From the NCBI RefSeq assembly GCF_036924535.1, contig NZ_JAZHRT010000001.1:1116001-1180000 (forward strand): DNA of 64,000 nucleotides, in the 5' to 3' direction. This stretch comes from Bradyrhizobium sp. AZCC 2262. GTDB lineage: Bacteria > Pseudomonadota > Alphaproteobacteria > Rhizobiales > Xanthobacteraceae. The translations under genes were made by a program, and so were the position numbers. The notes beneath the pieces were generated by a model. That model worked only from the letters and a program-made list of their open reading frames with translations. It did no database searches and had not been told where the DNA came from. Of the stretch, positions 9,088 to 16,984 are shown piece after piece; the first letter of the stretch is position 1; each line of letters begins with the position of its first letter.

Positions 9088-10347
9088 ATGTCTCTCTCCA
9101 ACATCACGCTCTCGTCTTCGGTTCGCCAGAACCTGCTCTCGCTGCAGGACACCGCGAGCCTGCTCTCGACCACGCAGACCCGCCTCGCCACCGGCAAGAA
9201 GGTCAACAGCGCGCTCGACAACCCCACCAACTTCTTCACCGCCTCCGGCCTCGACGCCCGCGCCAGCGACATCGGCAACCTGCTCGATAGCATCGGCAAC
9301 GGCGTGCAGGTGCTGCAGGCCGCCAACACCGGCATCACCTCGCTGTCAAAGCTGGTCGATACCGCGAAGTCGATCGCCAACCAGGCGCTGCAGCAGCCCT
9401 CGGGCTACAGCACGAAGGCCAGCTTGGAGTTCACCGGCGCTGCGACCGGCTTTACAACCACGGCAAGTGCTACGAACCTGAACCAGGGCGCTCTCACCGG
9501 TAGCGTGTTCACCTTCACGAACTCGGCTGGTACCGCCGCCACGATCACGGTCGGTGCGACGGCTGTCGCCTACAATGCCACCGCCAAGACGGCGACGGTT
9601 AAGTCGCTGGACGACCTCAACCAGGCCTTGTCGCTGGCTGGCGTCAATCTGACGGCCTCGATTTCCGGCACGGATAAGCTGACCTTCACGTCGACGAACG
9701 ACGGCGCGAGCCAGATCATCACCGGCACGACGGCAGCCGCGACCGGTGTTGCTGCCAACACCATCAACATCTCCGCGAACGCGGCTGGTGGTGGCGCTGG
9801 CGGAACCGTTGTCGCCGCAATTGCGGACTCGGTGTCGCAGACGGCCCGTTCCAGTCTCGTTGCCCAGTACAACCAGATCATCCAGCAGATCACCACCACT
9901 GCGCAGGACGCGTCCTTCAACGGCGTCAACCTGCTCAACGGCGACACGCTGAAGCTGGTGTTCAACGAAACCGGCAAGTCGACCTCGACGATCACGGGCG
10001 TGACCTTCGATCCGAACGGTCTTGGCCTGAAGTCGCTCGTCAACGGCACCGACTTCATCGATAACTCCGCGACCAACTCGGTTCTGACGGCGCTCAACAC
10101 CGCCAGCACCACGCTGCGCTCGCAGGCTTCGGCCTTCGGTGCCAACCTCTCGATCGTGCAGATCCGTCAGGACTTCTCGAAGAACCTGATCAACGTGCTG
10201 CAGACCGGGTCGTCCAACCTGACCCTGGCCGATTCCAACGAGGAAGCGGCCAACAGCCAGGCGCTGTCGACCCGCCAGTCGATCGCGGTCTCCGCGCTCG
10301 CGCTCGCCAACCAGTCGAACCAGAGCGTTCTGCAGCTCCTGCGCTGA
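9088..10347 (+). CDS. fliC: Flagellin, tandem copy 1
   Basis: Flagellin, the filament subunit; 419 residues. The N-terminal D0/D1 helices (VRQNLLSLQDTASLLSTTQT, ATGKKVNSALDNP) and C-terminal helices (SQALSTRQSIAVSALALANQ, ending SVLQLLR) are intact; the Thr/Ala/Gly-rich middle (about 115-245) is the exposed part. I chose the ATG at 9088, not the upstream TTG at 9061, because AGAAAGG stands 8 bases before it and all three paralogues then have 419 residues. It differs from copy 2 at seven residues only (24, 104, 122, 129, 183, 245, 248). Post-transcriptional control by FlbT/FlaF is likely, since both genes follow. Confidence 0.96.
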   Translation: MSLSNITLSSSVRQNLLSLQDTASLLSTTQTRLATGKKVNSALDNPTNFFTASGLDARASDIGNLLDSIGNGVQVLQAANTGITSLSKLVDTAKSIANQALQQPSGYSTKASLEFTGAATGFTTTASATNLNQGALTGSVFTFTNSAGTAATITVGATAVAYNATAKTATVKSLDDLNQALSLAGVNLTASISGTDKLTFTSTNDGASQIITGTTAAATGVAANTINISANAAGGGAGGTVVAAIADSVSQTARSSLVAQYNQIIQQITTTAQDASFNGVNLLNGDTLKLVFNETGKSTSTITGVTFDPNGLGLKSLVNGTDFIDNSATNSVLTALNTASTTLRSQASAFGANLSIVQIRQDFSKNLINVLQTGSSNLTLADSNEEAANSQALSTRQSIAVSALALANQSNQSVLQLLR

Positions 10348-10375
10348 TTTCGGCGAACTACTCGATCCATCACGG

Positions 10376-10404
10376 CGGCGGGGCTTCGGCCCCGCCGTTT
10401 TTTT
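10376..10404 (+). terminator. Rho-independent terminator of fliC1
   Basis: A stem CGGCGGGGC-TTCG-GCCCCGCCG is followed by seven T. The same sequence, base for base, ends fliC2 at 12166-12194. Confidence 0.95.
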
Positions 10405-10877
10405 GATGTGGTGGGTCATCTGCGGCCGAATGTTCTGGGTTGGAAGGCATACTTTCCGCTGGCGCAAACGCCGAAGGTCTGGCGAGAGCGGACTGCCTCC
10501 TCTCTCATGACCTCAATTTCTTGAACCGCCCGGTGCGGACCCGCATGCCGGGTGGTGTGGCGGGGGAGCGACCCGAAAGGTCGCCCCCTATGCCGATTGT
10601 CCGTGGTCCGGAACTGACGCTGGGGCGGGGCGACCAATCGCTCTGTAATGGCCTGAAACCTGGGCGTCCCCGGATGGCCTTGCCGCCCGATCGCTTCGAC
10701 TTCTACCTATCATTTACCCATCATTTTCACTCTTTATTCCGCATGACTTCAGAACCCGCCTGGTATCGGCGGATCTCTCAGGCCGATTTCATTTCCCATT
10801 GATCATTTGCTTTCAGGGTGCCCCCGGGTTCGGCCAAGAAGGCCGGGCTGTTGCGTAACACCAGAAAGGTTTTGTTC
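10405..10877. other. 473-bp region between fliC1 and fliC2
   Basis: No gene could be supported here. The last 70 bases are the fliC2 leader, which is similar to the fliC1 leader from CAGGGT onward. Upstream of that the two promoter regions have diverged. A weak TTTA-N7-TTTT site (about 10711-10725) is the only CtrA-like match, and there is no spaced -24/-12 pair. Confidence 0.5.
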
Positions 10878-12137
10878 ATGTCTCTCTCCAACATCACGCT
10901 CTCGTCTTCGGTTCGCCAGAACCTGCTCTCGCTGCAGGACACCGCGAACCTGCTCTCGACCACGCAGACCCGCCTCGCCACCGGCAAGAAGGTCAACAGC
11001 GCGCTCGACAATCCGACCAACTTCTTCACCGCCTCCGGCCTCGACGCCCGCGCCAGCGACATCGGCAACCTGCTCGATAGCATTGGCAACGGCGTGCAGG
11101 TGCTGCAGGCCGCCAACACCGGCATCACCTCGCTGTCAAAGCTGGTCGATACCGCGAAGTCGATCGCCAACCAGGCTCTGCAGCAGTCCTCGGGCTACAG
11201 CACGAAGGCCAGCTTGGAGTTCACCGGCGCTGCGACCGGCCAAACAACCACGGCAAGTGCTTCGAACCTGAACCAGGGCGCTCTCACCGGTAGCGTGTTC
11301 ACCTTCACGAACTCGGCTGGTACCGCCGCCACGATCACGGTCGGTGCGACGGCTGTCGCCTACAATGCCACCGCCAAGACGGCGACGGTTAAGTCGCTGG
11401 ACGACCTCAACCAGGCCTTGTCGGCGGCTGGCGTCAATCTGACGGCCTCGATTTCCGGCACGGATAAGCTGACCTTCACGTCGACGAATGACGGCGCGAG
11501 CCAGATCATCACCGGCACGACGGCAGCTGCGACCGGTGTTGCTGCCAACACCATCAACATCTCCGCGAACGCGGCTGGTGGTGGCGCTGGCGGAACCGTT
11601 GTCGCCGCTGTTGCGGACACGGTGTCGCAGACGGCCCGTTCCAGTCTCGTTGCCCAGTACAACCAGATCATCCAGCAGATCACCACCACTGCGCAGGACG
11701 CGTCCTTCAACGGCGTCAACCTGCTCAACGGCGACACGCTGAAGCTGGTGTTCAACGAAACCGGCAAGTCGACCTCGACGATCACGGGCGTGACCTTCGA
11801 TCCGAACGGTCTTGGCCTGAAGTCGCTCGTCAACGGCACCGACTTCATCGATAACTCCGCGACCAACTCGGTTCTGACGGCGCTCAACACCGCCAGCACC
11901 ACGCTGCGCTCGCAGGCTTCGGCCTTCGGTGCCAACCTCTCGATCGTGCAGATCCGTCAGGACTTCTCGAAGAACCTGATCAACGTGCTGCAGACCGGGT
12001 CGTCCAACCTGACCCTGGCCGATTCCAACGAGGAAGCGGCCAACAGCCAGGCGCTGTCGACCCGCCAGTCGATCGCGGTCTCCGCGCTCGCGCTCGCCAA
12101 CCAGTCGAACCAGAGCGTTCTGCAGCTCCTGCGCTGA
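10878..12137 (+). CDS. fliC: Flagellin, tandem copy 2
   Basis: The second 419-residue flagellin, 1790 bases downstream of copy 1. It has the same D0/D1 and C-terminal helices. Bases 11620-12195 are identical to 9830-10405, covering the C-terminal 171 codons, the 3' leader and the terminator. The seven amino acid changes (S24N, P104S, F122Q, T129S, L183A, I245V, S248T) are all in the first 248 residues and mostly in the exposed region. The ATG at 10878 was chosen because AGAAAGG precedes it and the leader sequence is shared with copy 1. This is a recent duplication or a pair kept alike by gene conversion. Confidence 0.96.
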   Translation: MSLSNITLSSSVRQNLLSLQDTANLLSTTQTRLATGKKVNSALDNPTNFFTASGLDARASDIGNLLDSIGNGVQVLQAANTGITSLSKLVDTAKSIANQALQQSSGYSTKASLEFTGAATGQTTTASASNLNQGALTGSVFTFTNSAGTAATITVGATAVAYNATAKTATVKSLDDLNQALSAAGVNLTASISGTDKLTFTSTNDGASQIITGTTAAATGVAANTINISANAAGGGAGGTVVAAVADTVSQTARSSLVAQYNQIIQQITTTAQDASFNGVNLLNGDTLKLVFNETGKSTSTITGVTFDPNGLGLKSLVNGTDFIDNSATNSVLTALNTASTTLRSQASAFGANLSIVQIRQDFSKNLINVLQTGSSNLTLADSNEEAANSQALSTRQSIAVSALALANQSNQSVLQLLR

Positions 12138-12165
12138 TTTCGGCGAACTACTCGATCCATCACGG

Positions 12166-12194
12166 CGGCGGGGCTTCGGCCCCGCCGTTTTTTT
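12166..12194 (+). terminator. Rho-independent terminator of fliC2
   Basis: Same 9-bp stem, TTCG loop and seven T as the fliC1 terminator; it lies inside the identical block. Confidence 0.95.
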
Positions 12195-12289
12195 GTGTCT
12201 GGAACGGGAGGATCATGTCGTTCGAAAACAGCGCCTTAAAGGGTCGTGAGCAGGGGAACCGGTTATTAACCATGCCTCATAAGGTACCG

Positions 12290-12304
12290 TTAACCACATT
12301 TTAA
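12290..12304 (+). promoter_or_regulatory. CtrA box upstream of the third flagellin
   Basis: TTAACCACATTTTAA is a perfect TTAA-N7-TTAA site, 94 bases before the ATG at 12398. A further half-site, TTAACCAT, lies at 12266-12273. CtrA recognises this sequence in Caulobacter and Rhizobiales. Confidence 0.7.
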
Positions 12305-12397
12305 AAGCTTTTGTTCATAACGTACTCGGGTGAGGTCATGTAGGCCGCCGGCGCGGGAGAAGGTGCCGGCGACGCACACTTGAGGAAGGCGTTGAAT

Positions 12398-13657
12398 ATG
12401 TCCGATATCGTCCTGACGGCGGCAGTCCGCCAGAACCTGCTCTCGCTGCAGGGCACCGCCGACCTGCTCTCGAAGACGCAGACCCGCCTCGCCACCGGAA
12501 AGAAGGTCAACAGCGCGCTCGACAACCCGACCAATTACTTCACCGCGGCCGGCCTCGATGCCCGCGCCGGTGACATCAGCAATCTGCTCGACAGCATCGG
12601 CAACGGCGTACAGGTGCTGCAGGCCGCCAACACCGGCATCACCTCGCTGCAGAAGCTGGTCGATACCGCCAAGTCGATCGCCAACCAGGCGCTGCAGCAG
12701 CCGACGGGCTACAGCACCAAGTCCAGCATTGCATTCACCGGTACGGGCACCGGGGTCCCCCCCGCAGGTCCGGCGACTGCCGCCGACCTCACGACCAGCA
12801 AGCTCAACGGTGGTGTTTTCACGTTCACCAATTCGGCGGGCACCGCTGTGACAATCACGATCGGCACGGCTGCCTCGCCCTTCAACTCCACGAGCAAGAC
12901 GGCGACCGTCAAGACGCTCGACCAGCTCAACACGGCGCTGGCAGTAGCGGGCGTCAACTTGTCGGCTTCGATCACCAACACGGACGAGCTGACCTTCACA
13001 TCGACCAACGACGGTGCAGCCCAGACGATCACCGGCACGACGGCCGCTGCTGCGCCTACCGCGCTGGATGCAATCAACATCAGCGCCAATGCGCTCGGTG
13101 GCGGCGCCGGCGGCACAGTCGTTGCAACGGTTCCCGATGCGGTGTCGCAAACCGCGCGCGCCACGCTAGTCAGCCAGTACAACCAGGTCATCGAGCAGAT
13201 CAAGACCACAGCGCAGGATGCATCGTTCAACGGCATCAACCTTTTGGACGGCAACTCGCTGAAGCTGATCTTCAACGAAACCGGCAAGTCGACGCTGACG
13301 ATTGCGGGCGTCAGCTTCGACCCGAATGGCCTCGGCCTCGCACCGCTCGCCCCTGGCACCGATTTCATCGACAACGTGCTGACCGGCAAGGTGCTGAACG
13401 CGCTCAACAACGCCAGCAGCACGCTGCGCTCGCAGGCCTCGGCGTTCGGCGCCAACCTCTCGATCGTGCAGATCCGTCAGGATTTCGCGAAGAACATCAT
13501 CAACGTGCTGCAGACCGGATCGGCCAACCTGACCCTGGCCGACTCCAACGAGGAGGCGGCCAACAGCCAGGCGTTGTCGACCCGCCAGTCGATCGCGGTC
13601 TCCGCGCTCGCGCTCGCCAACCAGTCGCAGCAGAGCGTGCTCAAGCTTCTGCAGTAA
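12398..13657 (+). CDS. fliC: Flagellin, third paralogue
   Basis: A flagellin of 419 residues, the same length as the two upstream copies, but clearly diverged in the first residues (MSDIVLTAAVRQNLL) and in the exposed middle (about 115-250). The D0/D1 helices and the C-terminus (SVLKLLQ) are conserved. The ATG at 12398 follows GAGGAAGG by 8 bases; an in-frame TTG at 12380 is less likely. The leader lacks the CGGCC-AAGAA hairpin of the other two and has a CtrA box instead, so it may be expressed differently. It ends with its own stem-loop. Confidence 0.95.
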   Translation: MSDIVLTAAVRQNLLSLQGTADLLSKTQTRLATGKKVNSALDNPTNYFTAAGLDARAGDISNLLDSIGNGVQVLQAANTGITSLQKLVDTAKSIANQALQQPTGYSTKSSIAFTGTGTGVPPAGPATAADLTTSKLNGGVFTFTNSAGTAVTITIGTAASPFNSTSKTATVKTLDQLNTALAVAGVNLSASITNTDELTFTSTNDGAAQTITGTTAAAAPTALDAINISANALGGGAGGTVVATVPDAVSQTARATLVSQYNQVIEQIKTTAQDASFNGINLLDGNSLKLIFNETGKSTLTIAGVSFDPNGLGLAPLAPGTDFIDNVLTGKVLNALNNASSTLRSQASAFGANLSIVQIRQDFAKNIINVLQTGSANLTLADSNEEAANSQALSTRQSIAVSALALANQSQQSVLKLLQ

Positions 13658-13685
13658 GCCGGAGCAACGTTTCGAGCCATCAAAA

Positions 13686-13712
13686 CGGCGGGGCAGGGCC
13701 CCGCCGCTATTC
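13686..13712 (+). terminator. Terminator after the third flagellin
   Basis: A stem CGGCGGGGC-AGG-GCCCCGCCG is followed by CTATTCCTT, a weak T-tract. It resembles the terminators of the other two flagellins but has a different loop. Confidence 0.7.
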
Positions 13713-13887
13713 CTTGAAGCCGCGATGGAGCCGACGGACGACGCCCCAAACCCGCTCCGTTGATGAAGCAAAAGCCTTTTTTTTGATGCAGTTTTGCATT
13801 GGAATGTTCGGGTATTGTTCATGGTGATTCGTGGAATTGTTTCCGCACACGCGCGCCGCGACGCGGCGGTTTGCAAGGGGTTAGGCG

Positions 13888-14265
13888 ATGGCGCTGAAGG
13901 TTGAATTGAAGCCGTTCGAGCGGATCATCATCGGTGAAAGCGTCATCACCAATTCGGAGACGCGAGCCCACTTTTTGATCGATGGCGAAGCGCCGATCCT
14001 GCGCGAGAAGGACATCCTGACGGCGGAGACAGCCAATACCCCGGTGAAGCGGCTCTATCTCTGCGTGCAGCAGATGTACCTGGAGAAGGACATCCCGAAG
14101 TACCAGGAGCTTTATATGGGCTTCGTCAAGGATTTGCTGGAGGCGGTGCCGAGCTTCAGGCCGCAGATCGAGGCCGCAAGTAAGCTAATTTTAAGCGGCC
14201 AACTCTACACTTCGTTAAAGGAAATCCGCAAGCTTGTCAGAATGGAAGAGGAGTTGCTGAGGTGA
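13888..14265 (+). CDS. flbT: Flagellin mRNA regulator FlbT
   Basis: FlbT binds the 5' leader of flagellin mRNA in Caulobacter and stops its translation, promoting decay until hook assembly is complete. The 125-residue protein matches the family throughout, with the start LKPFERIIIGESVITNS, the central TPVKRLYLCVQQMYL and a C-terminal helical end LKEIRKLVRMEEELL. Its length is typical (about 125-150). It stands directly after the flagellin genes and 3 bases before flaF, so the pair is co-transcribed. Confidence 0.95.
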   Translation: MALKVELKPFERIIIGESVITNSETRAHFLIDGEAPILREKDILTAETANTPVKRLYLCVQQMYLEKDIPKYQELYMGFVKDLLEAVPSFRPQIEAASKLILSGQLYTSLKEIRKLVRMEEELLR

Positions 14266-14268
14266 CGA

Positions 14269-14637
14269 ATGTCTAGTGCTGCTGCCAAGGCTTACGCGCG
14301 TGTTGCGACCACTACCTCCTCTCCCCGTGATATCGAAGCCCAGGCCCTGCTGAAGGCGGCGAACAAGTTGCAGGCTATCGTCGGCAATGAAAACGCGACG
14401 AGCGAGCAGATCTCCGAAGCGCTGATGTTCAACCGCAAGCTGTGGTCCATCTTTCTCGGCGACGTCTTGCGCGACGAAAACCAGCAACCGCTGCAGGTGC
14501 GACAGAACATCGCCAACATCGGCATCTTCGTTCTGAGCCAGACCATGGCGCTGCAGATCAGCCCGCAGGTCGAGCACATCAAGCCGCTGATCGAGATCAA
14601 CCGCAATCTCGCGGCCGGCCTCAGCGGCCGCGCCTGA
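14269..14637 (+). CDS. flaF: Flagellar biosynthesis regulator FlaF, copy 1
   Basis: FlaF works opposite FlbT: in Caulobacter it is needed for flagellin translation and behaves as a flagellin partner. The 122-residue product has the family features SPRDIEAQALLKAANKL, the central FNRKLWSIFLGDV and the end LIEINRNLAAGLSG. It follows flbT by 3 bases. A second flaF at 15242 shares the same skeleton, about half of the residues being identical by eye. Confidence 0.94.
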   Translation: MSSAAAKAYARVATTTSSPRDIEAQALLKAANKLQAIVGNENATSEQISEALMFNRKLWSIFLGDVLRDENQQPLQVRQNIANIGIFVLSQTMALQISPQVEHIKPLIEINRNLAAGLSGRA

Positions 14638-14670
14638 ATAGCAGCGGGCATCAAGCAGGAGGGTTGAGCT

Positions 14671-15036
14671 ATGGGTGACATCTTCAGCGTTCTCGCGGCA
14701 GGCTACACGTCCAAGCCCGCGGCGATTCCGTCCCATACGACCTATGTCCCGGTCGATGCCACGCAGTGGGAAGGGACCTGGAAGGGGACCTATTCGACGG
14801 GCGAGAAGTTTTCCTTCTCGGTGTCCAACGTGCAGGGATTTCGCGGCAAGGTGCGATATCAGAGCGGCAACGGTCCGATCAAATACCAGGATATCCTGAT
14901 CAAGGACAACGCCTTCAAGTTCGGCGACTCTAAATTCCTGCTGTCGAAGGAGGGCCACGGTACGATCAAGACCGTGGTCACCAATGCCGCCACCGGACAG
15001 TCGGCCCTGAACTCGGCGCCGGTCGATCGGGTCTGA
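14671..15036 (+). CDS. Uncharacterised protein between two flaF genes
   Basis: I do not recognise this 121-residue protein. It has a good ribosome binding site (AGGAGGG, 8 bases before the ATG) and lies 33 bases after flaF, so it belongs to the flbT-flaF unit. There is no signal peptide or membrane segment. The first 30 residues look disordered. Residues 31-121 are rich in alternating hydrophobic, Gly and Lys residues (WEGTWKGTYSTGEKFSFSVS, KYQDILIKDNAFKFG), which suggests a small beta-sandwich or barrel. Paired WxGTWxGTY and KFGDSKFLLS motifs fit ligand- or carbohydrate-binding folds, but this is only a structural guess. Confidence 0.8.
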   Translation: MGDIFSVLAAGYTSKPAAIPSHTTYVPVDATQWEGTWKGTYSTGEKFSFSVSNVQGFRGKVRYQSGNGPIKYQDILIKDNAFKFGDSKFLLSKEGHGTIKTVVTNAATGQSALNSAPVDRV

Positions 15037-15241
15037 TTGTTGTGAACTTTGCACCGGCGCGATCGACGTCACGATCATCAACGATGCAACTCATCGACGA
15101 TCGGCGCGGTCGCGTGACTGCCTGGATTACGTCACATTTGGTAACCGTTGCTAACCATATTTAAAGGCGCCAACTGTATGAAAGTTGGGCAGTTTTGAAG
15201 TCCCCCCGCGGTCCTGCGAACCGCTCCCATTGAGGTCGTGA

Positions 15242-15607
15242 ATGTCTAATGCAGCCCAGGCCTACTCGCGTACGTCACATACGACGGCATCCCCCCGTGA
15301 AATCGAGGCGCAGGCGCTGCTGAAGGCTGCGAGACAGCTTCTGGATGTCCAGGCCAACTGGGCTGGTCCCGATAAGAACATGCACAGCGCGCTGCTCTTC
15401 AATCGCCGGCTGTGGTCGATCTTCATGAGCGCGGTCGAGGCCAACGACAACCCGCAACCGCTGGAAATTCGTCAGAACATCGCCAATCTCGGCGTGTTCG
15501 TGATGAAGCAAACGGTCGAGATGCAATTGAATCCGGATCCGGCGAAACTGAATTCGCTGATCGACATCAATTGCAACCTCGCGGCGGGCCTGTCAGGCAA
15601 GCCCTGA
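15242..15607 (+). CDS. flaF: FlaF paralogue, copy 2
   Basis: A second FlaF-family protein of 121 residues. It keeps SPREIEAQALLKAARQL, FNRRLWSIFMSAV and the end LIDINCNLAAGLSGKP, but the middle (residues 35-50) differs from copy 1. The ATG is preceded by GAGGTCG. It has its own 205-base upstream gap containing two TAACC half-sites (about 15141-15156), so it could be expressed apart from copy 1. Two flaF genes next to three flagellins suggest division of labour among flagellins; this is inference. Confidence 0.9.
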   Translation: MSNAAQAYSRTSHTTASPREIEAQALLKAARQLLDVQANWAGPDKNMHSALLFNRRLWSIFMSAVEANDNPQPLEIRQNIANLGVFVMKQTVEMQLNPDPAKLNSLIDINCNLAAGLSGKP

Positions 15608-15618
15608 CGGTTCGCGCG

Positions 15619-15984
15619 TCAAGCCTTGCGGTCGGTGGCAAGGGCACGCAAAGGGGCGCCCTTGGCCAGGTCGAGGGTATGGAAATAGGCGCGACGGCGC
15701 AGCACAGCTTCATCGGGGAACTGCTGCACCACCGCGCTGGTCCTGACATCGACGACCTGGTAGACGATCGAGGCGGCTGCGCGATCGAAAACCACCTGAC
15801 GCGATCTGGAAACATTGACCGCATCGGACTCCGCGCGCGCGCGTGCGCTCACATCTGCCGCCGTGACGCTTTGCGGCGCCGGCAGTTCTGTCGCCACCGC
15901 CTTGTGCGCCGCTTCGCTCACGTGCTGCACAATCGGCGTAGCAACCGGTGCCCCCACCGGTCTGATGCTGAAATCTGTACTCAC
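15619..15984 (-). CDS. FlaG-like protein
   Basis: The 121-residue protein carries the short FlaG signature, an amphipathic region followed by IVYQVVDVRTSAVVQQFPDE (about 73-92), comparable to the 'VxDxxTGEVIRQIP' core of FlaG. In other bacteria FlaG influences filament length. The gene starts with GTG, supported by GGAGGC 5 bases upstream. It converges with flaF2, ending 11 bases away on the opposite strand. No signal peptide is present. The family assignment rests on that one motif. Confidence 0.68.
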   Translation of the reverse strand: MSTDFSIRPVGAPVATPIVQHVSEAAHKAVATELPAPQSVTAADVSARARAESDAVNVSRSRQVVFDRAAASIVYQVVDVRTSAVVQQFPDEAVLRRRAYFHTLDLAKGAPLRALATDRKA

Positions 15985-16148
15985 GGCAGCCTCCTGGCTT
16001 GCTTCGAGTCAAATCCCAACCCCTCTCGAATCGCAACTATGCCCCAACACCCCTCAATACAATGTTAGAGAATGCCCTGAATTTCACGCTCAAATCCGCG
16101 CAAGTTTTTAATTAAAATTGCTCTTATTTTTTACAAGCGCCGGAATGA

Positions 16149-16640
16149 TCACAGCGAGCGACTGACCGAGAGCGGCTTGATGTGCCGCGGGCCGGGGACG
16201 GCGCGCTGGCCGGCGGCGGTGTAGGTGTTCGGAATATTGCGACGCTGGATCTCGGTGTTGACGCCGCGCACGATGCCTTCGGACACCGCGTGCGCGGTTG
16301 CAAGGACCGTGAGATTGATCTGCAGCATGGCACGGAAGGTGTCGTGATGGCGCCGCAGCGTGGTCAGCAATTCCGGCGAGACCTGATTGAGATATTTTTG
16401 CGCGTTCTTCAGGCTTTCGACTGCGACCATGTAGCGGCCCGACAACTCGCTTTTCTGCCGTTCCAGCTGCATCGCCTCGCGCACATTGCCGGCGCGAACC
16501 AGTTCGGTTTCGCGCTCGATGATGCCGAGCAGCCCGTTCATCACTTCCATCAGCTCTTCGGTGAGCTGGCGCGCCTCGACCGGCGTGGAAATCGCTTTTG
16601 CCGGGGCCGGCGCGGGCTTGGCTTGAAGACGCTGATTCAT
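16149..16640 (-). CDS. FlgN-family export chaperone-like protein
   Basis: FlgN-type chaperones keep FlgK and FlgL unfolded for export. The 163-residue product is almost wholly helical, with a conserved first helix (LTEELMEVMNGLLGIIERET) followed by LVRAGNVREAMQLERQKSEL, the layout of the FlgN family; Caulobacter has a comparable small gene. It is the last gene of the flgI operon, 17 bases after the rod-binding gene. No signal peptide. The call depends on secondary-structure pattern and position more than on identity. Confidence 0.7.
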   Translation of the reverse strand: MNQRLQAKPAPAPAKAISTPVEARQLTEELMEVMNGLLGIIERETELVRAGNVREAMQLERQKSELSGRYMVAVESLKNAQKYLNQVSPELLTTLRRHHDTFRAMLQINLTVLATAHAVSEGIVRGVNTEIQRRNIPNTYTAAGQRAVPGPRHIKPLSVSRSL

Positions 16641-16657
16641 GTTGGATTCCCTTTTGA

Positions 16658-16984
16658 TCAGCCGGCACGGTTGGCTTGTTGCAGGATCAAGGTGCGGAAG
16701 ACGTCGTTGGAAATGCCGATGCCGCCGGACTTGGCAAAGGATTTCGAATATTCATCCGTCAGCATCGAGCGCCAGACGCCAGTGCCGGTCGTGTCGCCGA
16801 ACGGCCCTTCGCCTTTGACGCCGGTGGTCATCTGCGAAAACATCGAGTTGAGGAACATCGCCTCGAATTCCTGCGCCTTGGCGCGCGTCTTTTTCTGCGC
16901 CTCGGGCGAAACCTTGGTCAGTGCTTCGGCGAGCAGCGGATCCTTGCGGCCGTTGATCAGCGAGGCCTTGTCGATCCCGATCAT
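16658..16984 (-). CDS. Rod-binding protein (FlgJ N-terminal-like)
   Basis: This 108-residue protein matches the N-terminal rod-binding domain of FlgJ: KTRAKAQEFEAMFLNSMFSQ, then GxxGVWRSMLTDEYSKSFAK and GIGISNDVFR. The muramidase domain of enteric FlgJ is missing, as usual in alphaproteobacteria. It probably caps the growing rod in the periplasm. Its ATG shares a base with the flgI stop (TGATG), which indicates translational coupling; this overlap fixes the start. Confidence 0.88.
   Translation of the reverse strand: MIGIDKASLINGRKDPLLAEALTKVSPEAQKKTRAKAQEFEAMFLNSMFSQMTTGVKGEGPFGDTTGTGVWRSMLTDEYSKSFAKSGGIGISNDVFRTLILQQANRAG

Noticed and set aside
15141..15166. CtrA box before the second flaF
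   Set aside because: TAACC half-sites are present but spaced at 10 bases instead of 11, with mismatches.
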